Below are positions 1 to 13,000 of a DNA stretch of 64,000 nt, piece by piece; position 1 is the first letter of the stretch, and the number at the start of each line of letters is the position of its first letter. Below the pieces are notes generated by a model that did not search any database, was not told where the DNA came from, and worked only from the letters and a program-made list of their open reading frames with translations. Source of the stretch: Botrytis cinerea B05.10 (taxonomy: Eukaryota; Ascomycota; Leotiomycetes; Helotiales; Sclerotiniaceae); NCBI RefSeq assembly GCF_000143535.2, contig NC_037313.1:1743501-1807500 (forward strand), written 5' to 3'. The translations under genes were made by a program, and so were the position numbers.

Positions 1-702
1 CGGGAGGAGGTGGTGGAGGTGATCCAAAATCATCACCGTCTTCGAGATTCACATTATGTAGGGATGTAGTGGACATGCGATGAGATGTTAAAAGGGGAGA
101 TTTAGGTAGTGGATTATCGGATTCTATTTGTTCGTCATTCGTTTCGCCATTCGTTTCTGGAAGTGGTACTGTTGGGACCGATGGGATATCGGTACTGAGG
201 TCTTGTGTATTGCTCTTAATGGATGATGATCTTCGTTTCGTTAAAGATCTTGTCCTTTCAACTGGGGAGGTAAGAGTGTCTGCAATGTCTTCAACATCAT
301 TGGCATCCTCGAAGGTGTCCTGCAAGAAAAATTCGAGTTAGTAAAATGGTTGGTTACATTCTCAAGTAGGTAGAGCTGTTGTGCAACACTGGAGGAGGAC
401 AAGCCAAATAGGGGATTGAAAGTAAATAAAGAATATAAACGAACACTCTCATGATCAGAACTCTGATCAACTGTATCCTCTCTCTCTTCTCTCTCTTCTC
501 TCTCCTCTCTCTCCTCTCTCTCTTCCTCGTCTTTTTTGTCTTTCTCCTTCTCCTCTTTCTCCTCTTTCTCCTCTATCTCGTCTTTCTCGTCTTTTTTGTC
601 TTTCTCCTCTATCTCGTCTTTTCCCTTTTTCTCCTCTCTCTCTTCCATTATGGAATCTTCTTCAGAATCGGAAAGATGTTTTTGATGTTCGTGCTCCGAC
701 AT
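1..702 (-). CDS. Partial acidic, E/K-rich protein (5' part only)
   Basis: This is the N-terminal part of a minus-strand gene that continues past base 1. Translation starts at the ATG at 702. Exon 1 (445-702) encodes a charged stretch (MSEHEHQKHLSDSEED) followed by low-complexity E/K/R/D repeats. An intron at 320-444 (donor GTTCGT, CTAAC branch site, acceptor TTGCAG) joins in phase 0 to exon 2 (1-319), which stays open to the window edge. Exon 2 reads DTFEDAND..., a basic serine-rich patch (TKRRSSSIKS) and a proline run near the end. The extreme CT-richness of the DNA at 475-640 is the coding image of the glutamate repeats. No catalytic domain is visible in this portion. Acidic TFEDA-type N-termini with proline runs occur in fungal TBC-domain Rab-GAPs, but that is only a guess. 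The donor is not the commonest type, so the exon 1 boundary could shift. Confidence 0.6.
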
Positions 703-2347
703 CTTTGCATTAATATAAGAGAAGAATGTATATCGAGGAAGGAGGCTTCTCGAGATGTAAGGTGGGTAGTAATGACTGGACTGGTTGAGGTAGTTTTAAT
801 AGGAAGGTACTTTATTCAGTGCCATCAAAGATGACAAGAAGGTATATTAAGTCAGTAGGTAGGTAGGTGAAGTGGAAGGTAGTGAGTATGTATGTTGCAT
901 CCAAATGCGGCCGCTTGGTATTTTGTGGGAGATGAACTGGATATGTGTAAGAGCAATCAATCAATCAATGCAGGAAGAGGCTCGTGTACAATATCGAAGA
1001 GGGACCGGTGGGTTTGCTGTACCCAGTATGAATTGTGGAGTTCTTTTTTGTGTAATTTCAAGGGGTCCAAAAGAAACAGATGTAAAAAGTAATTTTGACT
1101 TGAATCACATAAGTCATGTCTATCTTAATGATTCATACGACTCTCCATGGCCAAAGTTAAGGAGTGGGTGGTGGTTGTGTGAGAATCCTCTGTTCCTTTC
1201 GTTTGATATGATATGTTCATGTAAAGTACCAAAGTACGTACCAGAGTCGATCGCCTCGGAGAATTATTTTCCTTTGTCGCTAAGTGGGAGGGAAGGGGGG
1301 AAAGAGAGTTTAAAGAGACTCAAATGCAAATGCAAATGGAGGGGAGAGGGGATGAAGGGAAGGACGTTCTCGACATCGTCGACATTGTCGACATTCTCGA
1401 TACTCTCTTGAGGACACAGGAATGTAGGACTGATCAGAGTTATGTGAATACCTCGGTGGTAGATGTGGTGGAGTCAAGAACTTGATATCAAGGCGAGATA
1501 CCTACCTCCCTCCCTCCTCGCCCATGGATATGATACGATACGAATTCCAGAAGATGGCAGGATTCAAAGACACATACACACACACATCTCACATCTTCTT
1601 TCTCACGCCTCGCTCTCACAGACACCGAATTTCGCAGTCTCTCAGAACTCCCTTCGTACATAACATACCACATCTGTGAATATTCCCACAGGGGGACCCC
1701 CTCTACTTTACCTCATTGGTGCACAACTCAACATTTCTCCCAAGATCTGGTGGATATAACGACCAGTGAACCATGTCACTTTAGCCACATAACGACATCT
1801 TCAGGGGCAATCTAGCTCAATCCGTATCTAGTTTGAAAAGGACTGTGTAGACTGGCTGGGAGGAGCAAAGCATCAAAGCCTCAAAGAGGATAATGGATTG
1901 ATTTGATAGGTTCGTCCGTTCCATCTTTTCTAAAGGGGAAGTTCCTTAATCGATGATTTAGCTTTGGATCTTTTCGATCGGAATTATGAAACTCCAACCT
2001 TTTTTCTCTTTTTGGTTGGAAGGTTCTATAGTTCTACGATATAAGGTTAGTGGTGGCATGAACACATTTTTATATGTTTCAAAGTATTTTTGTGCAAAAC
2101 CTTCCATGGAGCTCTAGGGCGGCTAAACACAAGCATTTGATAGCATCCAATTGAAATCGTCGAGAACTTCACTTTGCTGCGGTATGGATAATGACCTGAT
2201 CCGTTAGCCAGCGAGGTATCCCTTCATCCAACCTCTCTGATTAATTTATATTGTTCCGATTTGTCGAGTGGAGCGGGATTATGCATACAGATTGGTCGAC
2301 CGCTCATTCATACGGTTATCACCCATCGAGCAGAGCGAGCAAAGCCC

Positions 2348-2573
2348 CCACGGCAGTGGCTCCCAGAGGGCCAGCGGAGCGTCATTGCTAGCTGCTATTC
2401 CATTAAAACGGATAATGATATGGAGGCAGGAATGAAACAGTTGTATTGAGAATATCTGGAACATATTACAAACCACCTGACCTACCGCAAACGTCTGCAT
2501 CATACTTATATAAGTAGGCCGTTAGTAATGATTGCATGGCGCTCCGCTGGCTCTCCGCGGGCCACTGGCGTGG
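2348..2573. repeat. Imperfect inverted repeat, possible MITE remnant
   Basis: The arm at 2348-2388 (starting CCACGGCAGTGGC) matches the reverse complement of 2534-2573 (starting CCACGCCAGTGGC) over about 41 positions. There are roughly six substitutions and one gap. The shared inner core is GCCAGCGGAGCG. About 145 bp separate the arms. Neither arm shows coding capacity. A terminal-inverted-repeat element of the MITE type is possible, but I could not define a clear target-site duplication. Confidence 0.45.
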
Positions 2574-2654
2574 AGGCAGACTATTTGAGTTGTATCATCA
2601 TGATCATCACGGGGGGATGCTAGACGGAGCATTGGAAGCACCAAATATCAAAGG

Positions 2655-2686
2655 TACATACATACATACATACATACATACATACA
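2655..2686. repeat. (TACA)n microsatellite
   Basis: About eight uninterrupted copies of a TACA tetranucleotide in noncoding DNA. Confidence 0.9.
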
Positions 2687-3278
2687 TCCATAGCACTTCG
2701 TAGTTCGGCAATGGAATTCTTGCTTGCCAAAGTCTAATTAGCAAATACGTTTTGCAAATCTCTGTTCCACCCTCCATATCTACCCGTCTACCCACCTAGG
2801 AGGAACATGGGCCATGTTCTGTTGATCCCAAATGTGTACGCTGCAGACTTTTTGAAAGCCTCGCCAACAAGGCTGCAGGGTTGCTTCGAGGCTTCAGACA
2901 AGGCTACCAAGCAAAATGACGCTTTGAATGATCACAAAATGCCCAGTATTCACTTTCTGCTAGATGACTGATTGACTTGCTAGCCAATGCTCGAATCTTT
3001 CGGATCAATAGAAGAACATCGCAATCCACTGATTTTGTATCTTGTTCATAAGGAGCATTCGACATTTTCAGACGGCATCAGGCGTAATAATAAGGCGTGA
3101 TGGTATTGGACCAGCGAAACATCCAACAAACGCAAAAGAAATCAACCCACTTTAAGAAGATTTTAATAAGACTGACGTAGTTTTCTTTTGCATCCATTAA
3201 GCGATCGTAGGAACACAGGAAAGTACTACGGTACGCAGCGGCAGTGAATATTCAGCCTTGAGAGAAAACCAAGGCTGG

Positions 3279-3309
3279 CTAGCAGACTAGCAGACTAGCA
3301 GACTAGCAG
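3279..3309. repeat. CTAGCAGA tandem repeat, 4 copies
   Basis: The 8-bp unit CTAGCAGA repeats almost four times without a mismatch. It lies about 750 bp upstream of the TOM1 start codon. Confidence 0.9.
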
Positions 3310-3454
3310 TACAGTAAAAGCGGCGTTATCGAAAGAGCTTCAGCGAGGAAGGGAAAGGGCAGAGCAGAGCTTCATCACATCTCCAACTTCTTTTCCACCC
3401 AGAACCAGAAACAAACTCAAAATCTACAACACCAATCCCCCCGTCACCTCAACC

Positions 3455-3492
3455 CCACCACCACCACCACCACCACCTCCTCCTCCTCCTCC
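3455..3492. repeat. (CCA)n(TCC)n triplet run
   Basis: A CCA run passes directly into a TCC run. It lies in the pyrimidine-rich region upstream of TOM1, probably in the leader or promoter. Confidence 0.85.
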
Positions 3493-4061
3493 ACAACATA
3501 ATAATTAAACCTTCGTTCTTTAGAATTCTCTCAACCTTCAAAATTCAACGACCGCGAAGAGACTTTCTTTACGACGGCTGAACCCATGTTTCATTAACTG
3601 TCTGGCATCTCCCATCCAGCGTCATCACATCGCGAAAATCTCCAGTTATCGATACGGCAAAGTATTGAAAGGCGCCTGCACCGTACCTTTCAATACCGTC
3701 ACTTTTTCGATATCTCCAATTTCTTCACCAAGGACCTCGCACCACATAAAGAATCAACCCGACCTTGTACACTTACCACTTTATTTTCTTATTTGCACTT
3801 CGTACGAAAAGTTTATCTGCGAGCAGGTAGCTAGCCTTGTTTAACGTACCCATTTCGCACATTTCGCGCGACTGTAGATAGTTGCCTCAAAAGTCAAGTA
3901 ACCCTCACGGCGCAAACGCACCAAACCCCATCTACCTACAGCTGGCCCTGCCATATATTGCCACACTCCTTTTTCGAGTCGTCCAAGAAATACAATACCC
4001 GTAGAGGTAGTGGAGGGGGTCGTTTTCATTTACCTGCGGTTTTGCCGCGCCTGCCGTCATC

Positions 4062-7000
4062 ATGGTCAGAATAATTAAGACAATACAGCCCAAGCATGTT
4101 GAAACCTTAGTAAGTGCCTGGGAGTCTTTGATCAATATGCATAGTGAGCCAAGCTGACCTGATATGTTTAGTCTCCTTTCATCAACGACTTCGGAAAAAC
4201 CGCATGCTCCATATCTCTGCCCCTCCTTCCACAACATCTCGCACAATTTCCTACGAGATGGCCTTTCCCCCGTGGCGACCTTTATCATTGGATCTCTCTC
4301 TTGAATCGCTTCGATGTGATACTTGAAAGATTTTGCACCACATATAAACTAGCAGATGGCCCACAAAAGGTGGACTTCGGTTGTGAGATGCTGAAGTCGA
4401 ATGTAGGAGCAGCAGCGGATGATACGAAGACCTATGACCTGTTGGAGCTGGGCTACGGAGAAGATGGAGATAGACAATTGATCGAGGCGATCCTGAAGTT
4501 CTCCAAGATGCTTCTGGAGAACTGTGGCAATCGCAGCATTTACTCCAGCAGTCCGCATCTGGGGAGTTTACTCAATACTACGTCTTTGTCATTACTCGAG
4601 AATACTCTCCTTGTTACATCCCAATTAGCACAGAGATACAACTCTGCTATGAAGCGTGTCGGATCTGCTAGGAGTACCAAGCATCTATTGGCAGAGCACT
4701 ACAATATCGATCTCAACAGAGTTCTTCAGCTCGCACTGCCTTTCAGCAAGACTACTACTAGTTCTCCAGGCTCGGGACACCCAACAACACCCAATCCTAC
4801 AACACCGGGAGCCAAAGGCAAGGAGAAGGAGAAGGCCTATTTCAACCTTCCAGTGAGCCCTAAGAATTCAACGACTGTTGTTTATGCAAACGATCTTGTG
4901 TCCATATACAAAGGCGGATCGGGGGTCAGTACAAACACAAAAAGTCCCCGTAGGAGTTCGGTTAATACTGCTTCACCTCAATCGCAAGCAAGCTGGGATG
5001 AATGGGGCGATGTTAAAATGACGTATTATCCTAAAGCCAAGACTGAGTCCGAGCCGGCCAACACTGCCTTGAAGCCAGTCGAGACTGTTGCCACCCCTTC
5101 TGGACAACCACCCGTTACTCCAACACCTGTTCGTAGATCGTCCAACCTTGGCCCAAACGCTCAACGCGCGAATCGAGCTACTACTACCGAAGAGACATCC
5201 CCAGTATTGGCACGCACTCCAACAATGCCTGCGGACGATGCCCAACGACAGAATGCTAAAACCATAGAGATCTCTTCAGCAAAGCTCAGATCCACAGATA
5301 TCTATTCTTTGATGGAGGAGTATAGTTTGGACCTTCCCCAAGATCTGCAATATGAGCTATTCACAAAGATTCGAATTGCAAAAGCTCTCATCTCTTCATT
5401 GGAGACTCGACAACAGGCTCTCGTGATCAGAATGCTTGCTGTTGCAAACATGGCTAATGTCTACACTGAACCAGTCTTCCTCGAGAATATCATGAAACAA
5501 GATAGCGACGAGCCAAAGCGCTTACAATTCATCTATCAAGTTGCTGATTTGGTGCACCCACCGGCTGAAGGTGATATTGCTGTCTCTACATACATGCAGA
5601 CGCTGGCATTTTCAACGCTCGAGGCTATCGCAGGTATTTCATCAAAATTTCAAGATGTCTGCAAAGCTCTGAATACTACCATAAATCATGGAGTGATGTT
5701 GTATGTCATCCGTAAAGCTGTGGCAGAGATGGCTGTGGAAGATCTCGGTGATAAATTGACAGAAAAGGATCAGTGGCGAAACGCTTTATTCTCACTCATG
5801 ACCAGTCTCTGCCAATACCCCCGCACTGCAGAGGGTCTTGTCACAGCTGGCTTGATACCCATCATGATTGAAATTCTAGGACTTCGTACCACTGTGGCTC
5901 AGCGTTATCAACCGAAAACTTTGTCATTCTTAGACAATGTTGTGTACAGTGCTCGTGAAGCCTTTCAGATCTTGGTTAATGCAAACGGCCTGGATCGAGT
6001 TTCTGATCTAATCGTTCACGAGACAACGGTTGCCTCAGGTATTGCAGAATCCGGAAATGTGATGCCAGTCGAACACCGATCACCTTCTACTGATTATGAA
6101 GTCCCTTTCTATCAACAACAAATCCTGAAATGGCTATTCAAATTCATTCATCACATGATGTCTTCGGCGAACAGTTACGGAGGTAACTTTGATCGTATCT
6201 TGCGCAACCTCATCGATTCTTCACAATTACTTGGTAGTTTGCGTCAAATCATCGGAAACGGCCGCTGCTTTGGTTCAATTGTCTGGACTAATGCCGTTGG
6301 CATTCTGAATGGTTTCATCAACAATGAGCCCACGAGTTTTGCAATTATTGCCGAGGCTGGTTTGAGCAAGGGATTGCTCGAGGCGGTTACCGGTAGTCCA
6401 CTTGTGTTGCCAGCACCCAAGGAACCCAAGGAAGAAAAAGAGACTAGGAGGCGGCGACGTAGTTCCGCACGCATCCCTCTCGAAGGACCTGATGGAGACA
6501 TTGTTTCATCCGATGATGAAGATGAAGATTTTGACGACGATGACGACGATGATGATGGGCCACTTTTTGATCTCACTACCACACAACCGCCAACCCTAGC
6601 AATGCTTCAAGCTCCCCGCGATGGCCCTCTTGCGTGTGGCATCATGCCAACCCAAGAGACAATCAACATCATCCCTCAAGCATTTAGCGCGCTCTGTTTG
6701 AATAACACTGGCATGAAGATGTTTCGGGCGTCTCATGCTCTGCGTTCATTCTTCGAGATATTCGAGAGCCCCGAGCATGTCAAATGTATGGAGTCAAACG
6801 GAGAGTTGCCATCCAGTTTAGGCGCTACTTTCGATGAACTGGCACGCCACCACCCAACTCTCAAGGGCGAGATTATCAATGCCATCCTGGTTATGGTTGT
6901 CCGAGTTGGGTATTTGTGCAAGACAAAGGCAGAGAAAGACAGAGCTGGCGCTAAATTGTGGGAACATGATTCCGCTGGCAATGTCATTGCACTAGGCGCC

Positions 7001-10000
7001 GCTTCAAGCAGCCCCTCGGATGCGAAAGGAAAAGGCAAAGCTGTCGATAGTGGCAGTGATATTGAGATGCACGATGCCGATGACACTACGTCCACTCCAG
7101 TATCAACTAAAGAACCCGATATCTCCATGACACCATACATTACCTCTGTTGCTTCTTTTCTTGCCACTGTATTGAACAACTCATCGGTTCGTAGTGAATT
7201 TTGTGCTAGAGGTGGAATTGAGTATGTGCTTGATCTCGCCGAATCTCAAAGCCTGCCAGCAAACTTTGGGGATGGCATCTCTTCGCGAAATCTGCAGAAT
7301 GTTATTGCTCTTCTCGCTGAGCAAAAGCCATATCTCGTAATTCCATCTCTTTTGAAGCGAGCTCAGGCTGCCGCAGATGTCCTTGAGCCATTTGCTAAAC
7401 ACTATTTCAGCACATCTTTCTTTGCCCCATTTGTGGACACTCAAAGTCTTGAACATGCCGACGACAAGATATTGGCTCAAGGAACAGCTTTTGCGAAAGC
7501 TTTTGTCAATGTTCATTCATTAGTAGCCAATTTAACTGCTTCCATACAGGGATCTCCATACAGTCACAGGAACACACCATCCGGCTTCAACGCTATGAAT
7601 TTCGCTGATCATTACAACCGTTTGATTCAAACCCTTGGTCCTCTCTTAGGAGCATCTCTCAAGGAAGAAATCTTATTACAGAGACTTGTTCCAAAGAGCT
7701 GGCAACAAATACCATCAGCACGAATCAAGGATAATGGAACTAGTGATATGATCCCAGACACTGTCGTTAACACAGAAGCACCTCCGCCCGCTGCAAACGT
7801 TTCAACATCAAATGTCGAACCTGACTCTTCATCTCCGTCCGTTGATGTCACGGCATTGCCTGTTGCGTTGCAAACAGAGCTTGCGAACGCAAATTCCACC
7901 TCGGATACACCTACAAAGCCAGTGAGTCAATCAGCTCAGAATGCTTCAGAACTTCAGAGCCTCGGAGCTTTGAACAACTCTGCTCAGTTCCGGAACTTTG
8001 GAACGTTGCGCTACCTCCTTGGTAGAATGCCTCGAGTTATTGGCCCATTTTTCCAGAACGTTGGCAAGGTCCTTCTCAGTAGGAGGAATCCTGATCCATA
8101 CTACAGACAAAATCATACCACTATCGCCGAAGCTTTGTCTGAGTCTGTGCTCAAACAATTGGCACGTCCAGGTGATGATAATAGTATCGATAACTACTCT
8201 TATTGGATCGGATTGTTACATGTATTGAAAGATATGTTCGTCGACTGTAAGTAGCATTTTTTTAATTCCTTCCCCTAGCTTGGCCAAGACTAATGCGTTC
8301 TAGCCTCTCGCCATGCAGATCGTCAGATCCAAACCATTAGTATTGTCTTGCAAGCTTTCAAGGAGCGTTCTGGGTTTACTACCCTGAATCGTATTCTAGA
8401 GGCTTTTACTTCTGAAATCCGTGCCGGTAAAGACCACTCAAGCGAGCAACAGGGGGAAAGTAAGACACCTGAGAAGACTATGAAGTTTGAGCTGGCGACT
8501 ATTGGTGCCAAACAGATTCTTTCCCTTTATGCAATTCTTGTCAATTCCAAGCATATCATAGAAGTTCCGCAAACTGTGGCTATGATACCTCGCAGTGAAC
8601 GAGACCGCGATCGTTCTCGTTCCGACTCTTTCACACCCGGGCAATTCGTGGTAGAGCTTCGTATGGCAATTCTTCCTACTGTCCGAGGCTTGTGGGAATC
8701 TGATATGATCGAAAAAGCACCGAGCCAAATATCAGAGAAACTCATTGAAGTAATTCGTACTATCGCCTCAACTGAAGGTGAAACCGGAGCTGTCAAGAGA
8801 ACTACTGAAAGCCAGTCAGCTCGACAACCAAAATCTCTCCGAAAGGCCTTCAAGATCAACTCTGACAGTGTGACCACGCTCAAAGAACAAGGTTATGATG
8901 AAGACTTAGCCAAGGAAGCCCTGTATCGCTGCTTCAATAATCTTACCAATTCAACTGACTATTGCAAGGAACACAAGAGAGAAAGAACTCGCGGGCGCTG
9001 CCCAATTCCTGATGATGATATCGAGGTTGCTCCCGAGCCTGTTGGTAACTCTAGACCTTCAAGCGGATCTACTGGAACAGCGAGCCCAAATGAGCAATCC
9101 ATTGCCACTAATCCTACCCAAACGGATGTAACCGCGATCATTAACTCACTTCAAACAGTAGCTACAGCTCCGACATCTGACCAAACAGGCGCTCCTGAGC
9201 CAGCAAACGATCCTTTCACTCCTCTGGGCTTCAATCGCATGATGAACCAAATTGTTCCTGGTTATGAGAACGGCGCCGGATCAAGCGCGCCTCGTGAAAG
9301 TCCCTCGTTGAAGCCTACGTTATCTACCAAGGTCGAAGAACCATCTTTCAAGCAAGTCACCGTTGATGACCTGAACGATGAACGAAAGCTCATCCGAGAT
9401 AATTTGATTGATAAATGCTTAGATGTCATCAATGCTCATGGCGATGTTACTTTTGAAATATCTGACTTGATTACTACCGTGGTCAATAAATCTCCAGATC
9501 ATTCCGGACTGAGGAAGATTGTCGCCGAAACACTTGTTGTCGCTCTAATGTCATTCGCAGGTGCTGAAGATGTTCGCACTGAGGGCAATAAGATTGCTGC
9601 CTATGCTCATTTATTGGCGTTAATGTTGCGTGAGAAACAATTCTACGCTGCTGCACTGGGAGAGCTCAAGGAAAATCTCCCTACTTTGCTCAGTTTCGTC
9701 AAGTTGTCCCCTTCGCATTCCACCGAGGAACCATCACCTTGGATCGCACAGATTCTTCTGATTGTTGAAATGCTCTTGAGCGAAGATGCCAAGCCAAGAA
9801 AGGCTAAGTGGACACCACCGAAAGATGAAAATGAAAAGGTTGTGGCGCCTGTCCTTGAGCATGTAGAGCTCGCTGTATCCGATGAAGAAAGATCTCAACT
9901 TCTAGAATCTATCCTGGATATTCTTCCACGAATTGGAAGAGAAGAATCCCTCGCACTTGCTGTACTTCGAATCCTTGTCATATTAACACGTACCCGCTCA

Positions 10001-13000
10001 GTTGCGCAAGGCATGGGTGAGAAGAAAAACATCCAGCGATTGTTTGTTATGGCAAAGCAGCTTGCAGGGGCCAGTTCAACTCGCATACACAGCCCTCTTT
10101 TGCTAATCCTCAGACACATAGTTGAGGATGACGAGACTATTAAACAGATCATGCGATCGGATATCAAGGCATTCTTTGATCACAATGTTCGACCACAGCG
10201 ATCCCCAGTTGACCTTCAATTGTACTTGAGAGGATTGCAGCACCTCGCCAATCGTGCCCCAACACTATTTGTTCAAGTAACAAACGAGATGGTCAAATTT
10301 ACAGGATGGCCTTTCCCATCGTCTGAACCGACAGCTCGGGCACCATCGTTAGTTCTCAAGGGTGATCCTCCAAGTGAAAGTCCATCCACTGCCAAGGTTT
10401 CTGAAGATGCCGTTCAGCCAACCGTACAAGCTACAGAAGACCTTACTCTTCAAGATCTTAAACCATCCACTGAGGTTATTGACACTGATATGCCCGATGT
10501 TGCAAAGGCAGTATCTCCAGAGTACAAAACACCCGTAGTCGAGAATCCAGATGGGGTCATTCACTTCCTACTATGCGAACTTTTGAATTATAAAGATGTG
10601 GAAGACAAAGATCGCCCAACTACTAGCCACGCCGACAAGCCTACTTCAACTGAACATGCAGATGTCACCATGGTTGGCGCACCTTCCGTACCTGACTCAC
10701 CTGCACCCAAAGATGGGCAATCTACCCCGGATTCCACGAAACAGGAATTTAAGGGCGAGGAACATCCCATCTACATTTACAGATGCTTCCTGCTGCAATG
10801 TCTCACAGAACTTTTGGCTGCTTACAACAGAACTAAGATCGAGTTCATTAATTTCAAGCGTAGCGCTCCTCCTCAAGCAATGACACCCTCCAAGCCTCGA
10901 TCCAGTGTACTTCATTATCTTCTTGCTGATCTTTTGCCCATTGGGACATTGGATTACCCAGAAACCACCACTATTCGTAAGAAGCTAACCACATCACACT
11001 GGGCCGACTCTGTTATCACTGCTTTGTTGAACAAGACTGGAGAACAGATCCTTGATAAGCTACGAGAGCAAAGTGATGGAGAAGATGAACCCGATCTCTT
11101 GTTCGTTCGACGTTTTGTCCTAGAGAATATTCTCAAGGCTTACAAAGATGCAAGCGCTTCTACCGAACCTCTTGAGATTAAATATGCCAGGATGCTCTCA
11201 CTTGCCGATCTCATGATGCACATTATGACTGGAAAGGAGAATTTAGGAACTGCAGATACTTCTGTTAGCAAGAGATCCCAGATGCAACTTAAGCGTATTA
11301 TGTATGAGAAAGGATACATTGCAGCTTTGACTGCTTCGGTCGCAGACATTGATCTCAACTTTCCTGGCGCAAAGCGAGCTGTCAAATATATCCTGCGTCC
11401 CCTGAAGCAGCTCACTCATCACGCTATTTATCTTAGTGAAAACGCACTTATATCTTCACTTCCAGGACAAGCTGATGACGACGATATTGAGTCTGCCACT
11501 TCGGTGTCAGATCTCGAAGATGACCGAGAAGAGACCCCTGATCTATTCCGAAACTCGACTTTGGGTATGTTTGAGCAAGGGGAAGAGGGTGATACATCAT
11601 CCGATTCCGAAGATGGTAAGTTTAAACAATTATCGTAATTAATATACAAGCGCTAATCATTGTAGATGACGAGGACATGTACGAAGGCGAATACGATGAT
11701 GGTATGGAGTATGAAGAGGAAATGGAGCAAGACGACGAGGAGAATGTCAGCGATGAAGATGATGATGAAGATGGCATGGGTCCTATCGAAGGTCTTTCTG
11801 GCGATCATGGTGTTGACGTTGAAGTCATTATGGAAGACGAAGATGAAGAAGACGATGATGATGACGATGACGACGATAGCGAAGACGACGATGACGATGA
11901 TGAGCATGGTTCCGACGGTATGGAGGAAGACGATGCTCGCATCGAAATTCTCGATGAGGCCGGAAATGTCCAAGAACTTGCCGAGGACGAAGATCTTGAT
12001 GAATGGGAAAGCGAAAACGATGAGGACATGCAGGAGGATGACGAGGAAGATTTCGGAGAAGGCTACGAAGTACCAGGAGAAGACAGCGAGGGTGCACACG
12101 TTCATTCTCATTCTATGGGTGACATGGGCCCCATTGGGAACCTTGTTCGTGCGCTTGCCGGCGCTGGTGATGAGGAAGATGCCGTTGAAATGCTTCAACG
12201 TCTGGAGGAAGAAGGCGTGGGTGATCCGGAAGATGATGAGGAGGAACCTTTGGGTGAATACATGGAAGAAATCGAAGAAGAAGGTAAGACTGCAAATTAG
12301 CTTCGCCTACTTTGAAAGATCAACCTATAAACATTTACTAACTTGTTACAGAAGATGAAGACGACGAGGATGATATGGACGAAGAGATGCTCTTTGAGCA
12401 CGCATACCCAGGTCAGTCTAATATCAGACCAAGTTCTACGGTCCGACTAATAAATCAAGCGGACGGCCCTGGTCCTATCTTTGGTTGGGAAGGAGATGTT
12501 GAGCCTCCAATGGTCATCAGCCACCGTGGACATCAAGGCCGACATCGCCATGCATTCCCTAGTCCCTTCCCATTCCTTCCTGGAGGTTCACGCGATCCAC
12601 TTGGTGGTAGGTTACAACTCTTAGAATCAGAACTCATAAGCAGTTTTCTCGCAGAAAGACAAACCATCTCGGACCTGGCGGCAATCGAGGATGGCCCTCA
12701 AAGACAGAATAGGACTGATAGAATTGTAGTACCAGATTTCCGTTACCGAGCACATAGATCCGGCGCTCCGCCCCCATACTCCATGGATGACGGCACGAAC
12801 CCTCTACTTCAACGTAATGGCCCAAGCGCTTCAAGCAGACCTGGCCATCGAGGACCTCAAATTGGCAGCTGGGTTCAAGCACCCGGACCCGGCGGCAGCT
12901 TAATAGACATGAGTAGCGTTCTTGGCGGACGTGCCTTCGGTGATAGCCCTGAACAAATCCTTGACATGATCAGATCCTTACGTATCCCAGGATCAATTGC

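Larger units (their letters stand above)
703..4061. other. 3.4-kb intergenic region between divergent genes
   Basis: No convincing gene is visible between the ATG of the acidic minus-strand gene and the TOM1 start. It holds a 226-bp inverted-repeat structure (2348-2573), a TACA microsatellite (2655-2686), four tandem copies of the 8-mer CTAGCAGA (3279-3309) and CCA/TCC triplet runs (3455-3492). The last 500-600 bases are pyrimidine-rich and probably include the TOM1 promoter and 5' leader. The 179-codon open frame at 872-1411 lacks an ATG at its start and resembles no family I know. Confidence 0.6.

Noticed and set aside
451..834. Leucine/phenylalanine-rich plus-strand frame
   Set aside because: It is the antisense image of the glutamate/lysine repeats in the minus-strand gene at 1-702.
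872..1411. 179-codon plus-strand frame in the first intergenic region
   Set aside because: It has no ATG at its start, no family texture and no splice partners.
11653..12198. Long hydrophobic minus-strand frame (valine/isoleucine-rich)
   Set aside because: It is the antisense image of the acidic exon 4 of TOM1.
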